Positions 6,387-9,702 of a stretch of DNA of 9,702 nucleotides are shown piece by piece. The DNA lies in NCBI GenBank assembly GCA_030682595.1, contig JAUXNZ010000310.1, positions 1-9,702 of the forward strand, given 5' to 3'. The position numbers and the translations under genes are program-made. The notes beneath the pieces were generated by a model that was not told the origin of the DNA, ran no database searches, and was given only the letters and a program-made list of their open reading frames with translations. Within the stretch, counting starts at the first letter, position 1, and every line of letters starts with the position of its first letter. The DNA is from Rhodocyclaceae bacterium. Lineage in GTDB: Bacteria; Pseudomonadota; Gammaproteobacteria; Burkholderiales; Rhodocyclaceae.

Positions 6387-7586
6387 AATCGATCCATTGA
6401 ATCCGAGCTGCTCGCAGCCTTGGCGCGCTTTCCGGCGGTGGCGCTGATCGGGCCGCGTCAGGTCGGCAAGACAACGCTGGCGCGGAAGATTGCCGCAGAA
6501 CGACCCGATACCCTGTATCTCGATCTTGAGCGGCCTTCCGACCTGGCCCGCGTTCAAGAGCCCGAACTGCTGCTGGCGCCGCGAAGCGAGCAGTTGGTCA
6601 TCATCGACGAAGTCCAAAACGCCCCTGGCTTGTTTCCCGTGCTCCGCGCCCTGATCGACGAACATCGTGTCGCCGGACGTTTTCTCTTGCTGGGATCGGC
6701 TTCTCCGGTATTGATCAATACCTCGGCGGAATCTTTGGCGGGGCGGATCCGCTACCTGGAAATGACACCGCTCACGCTGGCAGAAATTGACGTCACGCCG
6801 GGCAGCTTGCGCCAGTTGTGGTTGCGTGGCGGGTTTCCCGATGCCTATGCGGCGGCGACGGATGCAGATTCATTTGAATGGCGCGAAGCCTTTGTGCGCA
6901 CCTACATCGAGCGCGACATCCCGAACCTGGGCTATCGTGCGCCACCGCAAAGCCTGCATCGCTTCTGGCAAATGCTGGCCCACTGGCACGGCCAGATCTG
7001 GAATGCCAGCACACTGGCGAAAAGTCTCGATGCCTCGCCGCAAACCGCGAACCGCTATCTGGATTTGCTCTGCGGGGCCTTTGTGGCGCGCCGCCTGCCG
7101 CCGTTTGCCGCCAATCTCGGCAAGCGGCTGATCAAGGCGCCCAAGACCTACCTGCGCGACAGCGGCCTGCTGCACTACCTGCTCAATATCATCGATATCG
7201 ATCATCTGGAGGGAAACCCCGTCCTGGGCGCCTCGTGGGAGGGCTTCGTCATCGAGCAAGTCCTGGCCTGCCTGGCGCACCGGGAAGCGAATTTCTTTCG
7301 CACCAGCAATGGCGCGGAACTTGACCTGGTGCTCCAATTGCCCGGTCAGCCGGGCCGTTTCGGCATCGAAGTCAAATATTCCGCGGCACCCCGTCCCAGC
7401 AAGGGTTTCTGGCACACACTGGACGATCTAGCCATCGAGCGTGCCGTGATCGTCTATCCCGGCAGCGAAACCTATCCGCTGGAAAAACGTGTCACCGCCT
7501 GGCCGGCACGGCGAATTCCCGAACTGGCCAAGTTTCTGCTCAATGATCGCCCGCCCCCCTTCGCCCCCCTCGCGGGGGGTTCTTGA
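6381..7586 (+). CDS. AAA+ ATPase with C-terminal DUF4143 (PD-(D/E)xK-like) domain
   Basis: A 401-residue protein of the AAA_14/DUF4143 family, common accessory ATPases of unclear function in bacteria and archaea. The N-terminal P-loop domain carries Walker A GPRQVGKTT (residues 24-32), Walker B LVIIDEVQ (D76, E77) and the sensor-like strand FLLLGSAS. A winged-helix-like middle part follows (ASTLAKSLDASPQTANRYLDLL), and the DUF4143 region ends in a nuclease-like motif, AELDLVL then GIEVKYS, so the acidic residues and lysine of a PD-(D/E)xK site appear intact. Start choice: ATG 6381 (MINRSIESELL) matches the family N-terminus; ATG 6342 is an in-frame alternative adding 13 residues. No Shine-Dalgarno sequence precedes either convincingly. 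The last ~13 residues (RPPPFAPLAGGS) are encoded by a C-run/G-run hairpin and look like a tail acquired from repeat DNA. It stands between waaA and waaC, probably as an accessory insertion into the LPS genes. Confidence 0.92.
   Translation: MINRSIESELLAALARFPAVALIGPRQVGKTTLARKIAAERPDTLYLDLERPSDLARVQEPELLLAPRSEQLVIIDEVQNAPGLFPVLRALIDEHRVAGRFLLLGSASPVLINTSAESLAGRIRYLEMTPLTLAEIDVTPGSLRQLWLRGGFPDAYAAATDADSFEWREAFVRTYIERDIPNLGYRAPPQSLHRFWQMLAHWHGQIWNASTLAKSLDASPQTANRYLDLLCGAFVARRLPPFAANLGKRLIKAPKTYLRDSGLLHYLLNIIDIDHLEGNPVLGASWEGFVIEQVLACLAHREANFFRTSNGAELDLVLQLPGQPGRFGIEVKYSAAPRPSKGFWHTLDDLAIERAVIVYPGSETYPLEKRVTAWPARRIPELAKFLLNDRPPPFAPLAGGS
7564..7579 (+). terminator. G/C hairpin at the 3' end of the ATPase gene (possible terminator)
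   Basis: CCCCCC (7564-7569), loop TCGC, GGGGGG (7574-7579) forms a perfect six-pair stem with TTCTTG following. The stop codon of the ATPase (TGA, 7584-7586) lies just after it, so the hairpin is inside the coding region. The downstream T content is too weak for a confident intrinsic terminator; it may equally be part of the repeat cluster. Confidence 0.4.
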
Positions 7587-7726
7587 CGGCTCGCTTTGCT
7601 CGTTTGTTACGGGGCGGTTTGTTTGGGATTGGGAGCGGATTGTGTGCGGTAAAGCCGCATCTCGCTGCGCGAGACCAGTCTTCGACTGTCCTGCGGCCTG
7701 CGGCCTGGTGGCTGGCGCCGCGTGCC

Positions 7727-7757
7727 GTCTCGCCTTGGGGCGGCCCGGCGGCGAGAC
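7727..7757. repeat. Dispersed repeat, copy C (partial), inside an 8-bp inverted repeat
   Basis: TTGGGGCGGCCCGGCGG at 7735-7751 is identical to 2650-2666 in front of the rhodanese gene and close to 5497-5512 in waaA. Here it is bracketed by GTCTCGCC (7727-7734) and GGCGAGAC (7750-7757), perfect complements, giving a hairpin that the other copies lack. The left landmark GGCCCCCCRCGCTCGC is not seen nearby, so this copy is partial or rearranged. Confidence 0.6.
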
Positions 7758-7771
7758 TGCCGGGGTTTTCT

Positions 7772-7797
7772 CCCCTCGCCCGCTTGCGGGAGAGGGG
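7772..7797. terminator. REP-like palindrome between convergent genes (possible bidirectional terminator)
   Basis: CCCCTCGCCCGC (7772-7783), loop TT, GCGGGAGAGGGG (7786-7797): twelve pairs with a single mismatch. TTTTC precedes it at 7766-7770, and TTGGGGGAGAGGGG follows. On the minus strand, reading from waaC (stop at 7821-7823), the stem is followed by GAAAA and so lacks a U-tract; on the plus strand no U-tract follows either. This C-run/G-run palindrome type is widely scattered in proteobacterial genomes (recalled knowledge). Termination is plausible from stem strength and position but not proven. Confidence 0.45.
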
Positions 7798-7820
7798 TTG
7801 GGGGAGAGGGGCAGTAACGT

Positions 7821-8786
7821 TCAAAGCAGAGCCAGCGCCGCTGCCACCACTACGACCGCGCTGGGTGGCGCGCCCGATCCACCGAGATTGACGTGTGGCG
7901 TATTCGCCAGCACACCGGTGAGCGCCGGGTCGGATGCTGAATACAGCGCGAGCGTCGGCCGTCCCAGCGCGGCAGCCAGATGCACCAGGCCGGTATCGAC
8001 GCCAATGACGACCCGCGCCCCAGTCAGCAGGCCGGCCAGGTCGGTCAGGTTCAGCGCCGGTGCCGCGACGGCCTGACCCAGCGAGGCGGCCAGACGGCTC
8101 GCGCGTGAGCGCTCGCTCGCGCTGCCGCCCGGCAGCACGCAGGCCAGCCCCGCATCGTTAAGCGCCTTGCCCAAGGCCAGCCAGTCGCCCGCCGGCCACT
8201 CCTTGTCGGCGCGGCTGGTGGCAGTCAATAGCACCGCATAATCGCCCTCATTTACCTTGCTGCGCAGCCAGTCGGCTTGCAACGGCGACGCGGCAATCCC
8301 GTAATCGAGCGGCAGATCATCCAGCGCATAGCCCAGCGCGGCGGCCGCCAGCTGGCGATTGCGCACGACGGCATGCAGGTTCCTGGGAATGGCAAAACAC
8401 TGATCGTAAAACCGCGCCGCCAGCGGCTCGCGTGCCACCGCAGCCGAAAAGCCAAACCGCTTGCCCCGCGCCTGCGCAGCAATCAGCGCACTTTTGAGCA
8501 GCCCCTGGGTGTCGATGGCCGCAGCGTAAAAGTCGGTGCTGGCGAGACGGCGATATTCGCGTATTTCGCCCCACATAGCTGGTGAAAACAACGATTTTCG
8601 CCAACGTCGCACCGCCACCGGAATCACCCGCCGCACGGCCGGATGCAGGCGCGGCAACTCGGCAAAATTCTCTTCCACCACCCAGTCGATTTCCGCCTGC
8701 GGAAAGACGCGCCGGATGTCGCTGGCGACCGGCAGATTGTGGATCACATCGCCGAGCGAAGAGGTTTTGACAAGCAGGATGCGCAT
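7821..8786 (-). CDS. waaC: Lipopolysaccharide heptosyltransferase I
   Basis: A 321-residue GT9 glycosyltransferase of the WaaC (RfaC) type, which transfers the first L-glycero-D-manno-heptose from ADP-heptose onto the Kdo residue of the LPS inner core at the cytoplasmic face of the inner membrane. The N-terminus MRILLVKTSSLGDVIHNLPV is diagnostic, with catalytic D13. The second domain has LLTATSRADKEWPAGDW, with the nucleotide-sugar lysine, and the signature GVDTGLVHLAAALGRPTLALY. Length equals that of E. coli WaaC (about 320). It acts after WaaA, whose gene lies 1.5 kb further along the same strand but separated by the ATPase gene. Its start lies 72 bp from the divergent GT2 gene. No Shine-Dalgarno sequence precedes the ATG; a TATAAT box lies only nine bases upstream (see separate entry). 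Confidence 0.95.
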   Translation of the reverse strand: MRILLVKTSSLGDVIHNLPVASDIRRVFPQAEIDWVVEENFAELPRLHPAVRRVIPVAVRRWRKSLFSPAMWGEIREYRRLASTDFYAAAIDTQGLLKSALIAAQARGKRFGFSAAVAREPLAARFYDQCFAIPRNLHAVVRNRQLAAAALGYALDDLPLDYGIAASPLQADWLRSKVNEGDYAVLLTATSRADKEWPAGDWLALGKALNDAGLACVLPGGSASERSRASRLAASLGQAVAAPALNLTDLAGLLTGARVVIGVDTGLVHLAAALGRPTLALYSASDPALTGVLANTPHVNLGGSGAPPSAVVVVAAALALL

Positions 8787-8795
8787 GGCGCGGCG

Positions 8796-8801
8796 ATTAT
8801 A
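8796..8801 (-). promoter_or_regulatory. Candidate -10 box for waaC
   Basis: On the minus strand TATAAT (8801 to 8796) stands nine bases before the waaC ATG (8786). A transcript from it would begin about three bases from the start codon, that is nearly leaderless, in keeping with the missing Shine-Dalgarno sequence. No good -35 hexamer is seen 16-18 bp upstream, so the call rests on the perfect -10 match and its position in the 72-bp divergent gap. Confidence 0.4.
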
Positions 8802-8858
8802 CGCAGCACTTGCAGTGTGCTAGATTCGCCACCTTTTAGCGTTGGCCGTGCCGAACGG

Positions 8859-9611
8859 GTGAGCTCAAACAAACTTTCCGCTGTTCTCATCACCAAGAAT
8901 GCCGCAACGCAACTGCCGGCCTGCCTGGCGTCGCTCGCCTTCTGCGACGAACTGCTTGTAGTCGATTCCGGCAGTGATGACAACACGGTAGCGCTGGCCC
9001 GGCAGCAGGGTGCGCGCGTCATCGAGACTCACTGGCGCGGCTTCGGCCCGCAAAAACAGTTTGCCGTCGAGCAGGCAGCCCATGACTGGGTGCTCTGCAT
9101 AGATGCCGACGAACGGGTCAGTGAGCGCTTACGGGAATCCATACTCGCCGCACTTGCCGCCGTCCCGCCAGCGCCGACTTTTGTTGCCTACCGTTTTGCC
9201 CGGTGCAACCGTTTCATGGGACGTTACCTGCGCCATGGCGAAGGCTATCCCGACTGGAATCTGCGTCTGTTCGACCGGCGCCAGGCGCATTGGTCGGATG
9301 ATGTCGTGCATGAAAAAGTGCTTACCGATGCGCCGCTGGGCGTGCTGCCGGGTGACCTGCTTCATGATTCCGCCGAATCGCTGGAAAACTACCTGGCCAA
9401 GCAGAATCGTTATTCAACCCTCGCCGCCAAGGCAGCACTGGCGCGCGGCGAACGCAGCACGACTGCGCGTTTGCTGCTATCTCCCTTGTTGCGCTTCGTG
9501 AAGTTTTATGTGGTGCGACGCGGTTTTCTCGATGGCGTGCCGGGCTTGGTGCACATCCTTATCGGCTGTGGCGCCAGTTTTGCCAAGCACGCGAAGATGC
9601 GTCAGGGGTGA
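8859..9611 (+). CDS. GT2-family glycosyltransferase, WaaE/KdtX-like (LPS inner core)
   Basis: A 250-residue cytoplasmic GT2 (GT-A fold) glycosyltransferase resembling WaaE/KdtX/LgtF proteins, which add glucose to the first heptose of the LPS inner core. Seen: the N-terminal SAVLITKNAATQLPACLASL, VVDSGSDDNT (nucleotide-binding aspartates), GFGPQKQFAVEQA, the metal-binding DAD motif in CIDADERVS (D82, D84), and NRFMGRYLRHGEGYPDWNLRLFDR with VHEKV, all characteristic of this subfamily. Hydrophobic residues near the C-terminus (about 205-240) may be membrane-associated. The start is GTG 8859, the only plausible one near the conserved N-terminus: no ATG fits, and upstream in-frame codons overlap waaC antisense. 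The ribosome binding site is weak. It is divergent from waaC, consistent with a core-LPS gene cluster. The sugar transferred is not certain; a related role in another polysaccharide is possible. Confidence 0.9.
   Translation: MSSNKLSAVLITKNAATQLPACLASLAFCDELLVVDSGSDDNTVALARQQGARVIETHWRGFGPQKQFAVEQAAHDWVLCIDADERVSERLRESILAALAAVPPAPTFVAYRFARCNRFMGRYLRHGEGYPDWNLRLFDRRQAHWSDDVVHEKVLTDAPLGVLPGDLLHDSAESLENYLAKQNRYSTLAAKAALARGERSTTARLLLSPLLRFVKFYVVRRGFLDGVPGLVHILIGCGASFAKHAKMRQG
9159..9181. repeat. 23-bp segment shared exactly with waaA
   Basis: The 23 bases at 9159-9181, ending GCGCCGACTTT, are identical to 5405-5427, the sequence directly at the left edge of the repeat inserted in waaA. Here they lie inside the GT2 gene and encode part of AVPPAPTF; in waaA the opposite strand is coding. 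The repeat body itself is absent here. Confidence 0.6.
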
Positions 9612-9656
9612 TTGCGCCCACCCAACTCACGCGATGAATTTCCAATAGCGCAGAAA

Positions 9657-9677
9657 TATGCGGTATTTAGCCGCATA
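9657..9677. other. Hairpin downstream of the GT2 gene
   Basis: TATGCGG (9657-9663) and CCGCATA (9671-9677) form a perfect seven-pair stem around the loop TATTTAG. It is followed by CCAAATTTTGG (9678-9688), itself a small palindrome. The stem begins 46 bases after the GT2 stop codon. There is no run of T after the stem, so it is only a weak terminator candidate; it could also belong to the regulatory region of a gene beyond the window. No gene is visible from 9612 to 9702. Confidence 0.4.
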
Positions 9678-9702
9678 CCAAATTTTGGCTGCCGCGGAGA
9701 TC

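Larger units (their letters stand above)
7587..7820. repeat. Repeat-rich intergenic gap between the ATPase gene and waaC
   Basis: No gene is visible in these 234 bp. The stretch holds several small hairpins and repeat fragments: CGGCTCGCTT (7587-7596, matching part of copy B), TGCGG/CCGCA (7645-7649 and 7655-7659), CTCGC/GCGAG (7661-7665 and 7669-7673), a short tandem of CTGCGGC near 7691, the copy C landmark with its own inverted flanks (7727-7757), and a strong C-run/G-run palindrome (7772-7797). Open frames crossing it are proline- and arginine-rich with no recognisable domain and look like chance. It separates two convergent genes, where such repeats tend to accumulate. Confidence 0.65.

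Noticed and set aside
7489..8076. A 195-codon + strand frame crossing the intergenic repeats into waaC
   Set aside because: It is built from repeat DNA and waaC antisense, with no domain.

Overview
The window looks like a chromosomal segment of a GC-rich Gram-negative bacterium, most likely a betaproteobacterium (Rhodocyclales-like). The reasons are the lipopolysaccharide inner-core genes, the outer-membrane factor, the order methyltransferase - rhodanese - TolC - Kdo transferase, and short G/C-run dispersed repeats between and inside genes. The taxonomic call is inference from gene order and composition, not from a marker gene.

Left part (1-4345, + strand), envelope export and housekeeping: the C-terminal 60 percent of an RND efflux permease (its 5' end lies outside the window), a PIMT-family methyltransferase, a single-domain rhodanese and a TolC-family outer-membrane factor. 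The rhodanese and tolC genes are 13 bp apart and look co-transcribed. Middle part (4355-7586): a Uma2-family putative nuclease gene follows tolC by 9 bp and overlaps the 3' end of the convergent waaA (Kdo transferase, - strand) by 22 bp. Divergent from waaA is an AAA+ ATPase/DUF4143 gene starting in an AT-rich patch with a strong inverted repeat. Right part (7587-9702): a 234-bp repeat-rich gap, waaC (heptosyltransferase I, - strand), a divergent GT2 glycosyltransferase of the WaaE/KdtX type, and 91 bp of sequence with a hairpin but no gene visible.

waaA, waaC and the GT2 gene together build the Kdo-heptose inner core of LPS. The ATPase gene sits between waaA and waaC and looks like an accessory insertion. 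The permease and TolC-like channel could contribute to one tripartite export system, but no adaptor gene is visible here.

The most notable sequence signal is a short dispersed repeat family (landmarks GGCCCCCCRCGCTCGC, CGGCTCGCTKCCCCCCAC and TTGGGRCGGCCCGGCG). One copy lies directly in front of the rhodanese start codon and overlaps its Shine-Dalgarno region. Another appears inserted in frame within waaA, flanked by 11-bp direct repeats and adding 31 codons. A third, partial copy lies in the gap between the ATPase gene and waaC. I found no CRISPR array, tRNA, rRNA or transposase gene, and no clear evidence of a wholly new multi-gene system.
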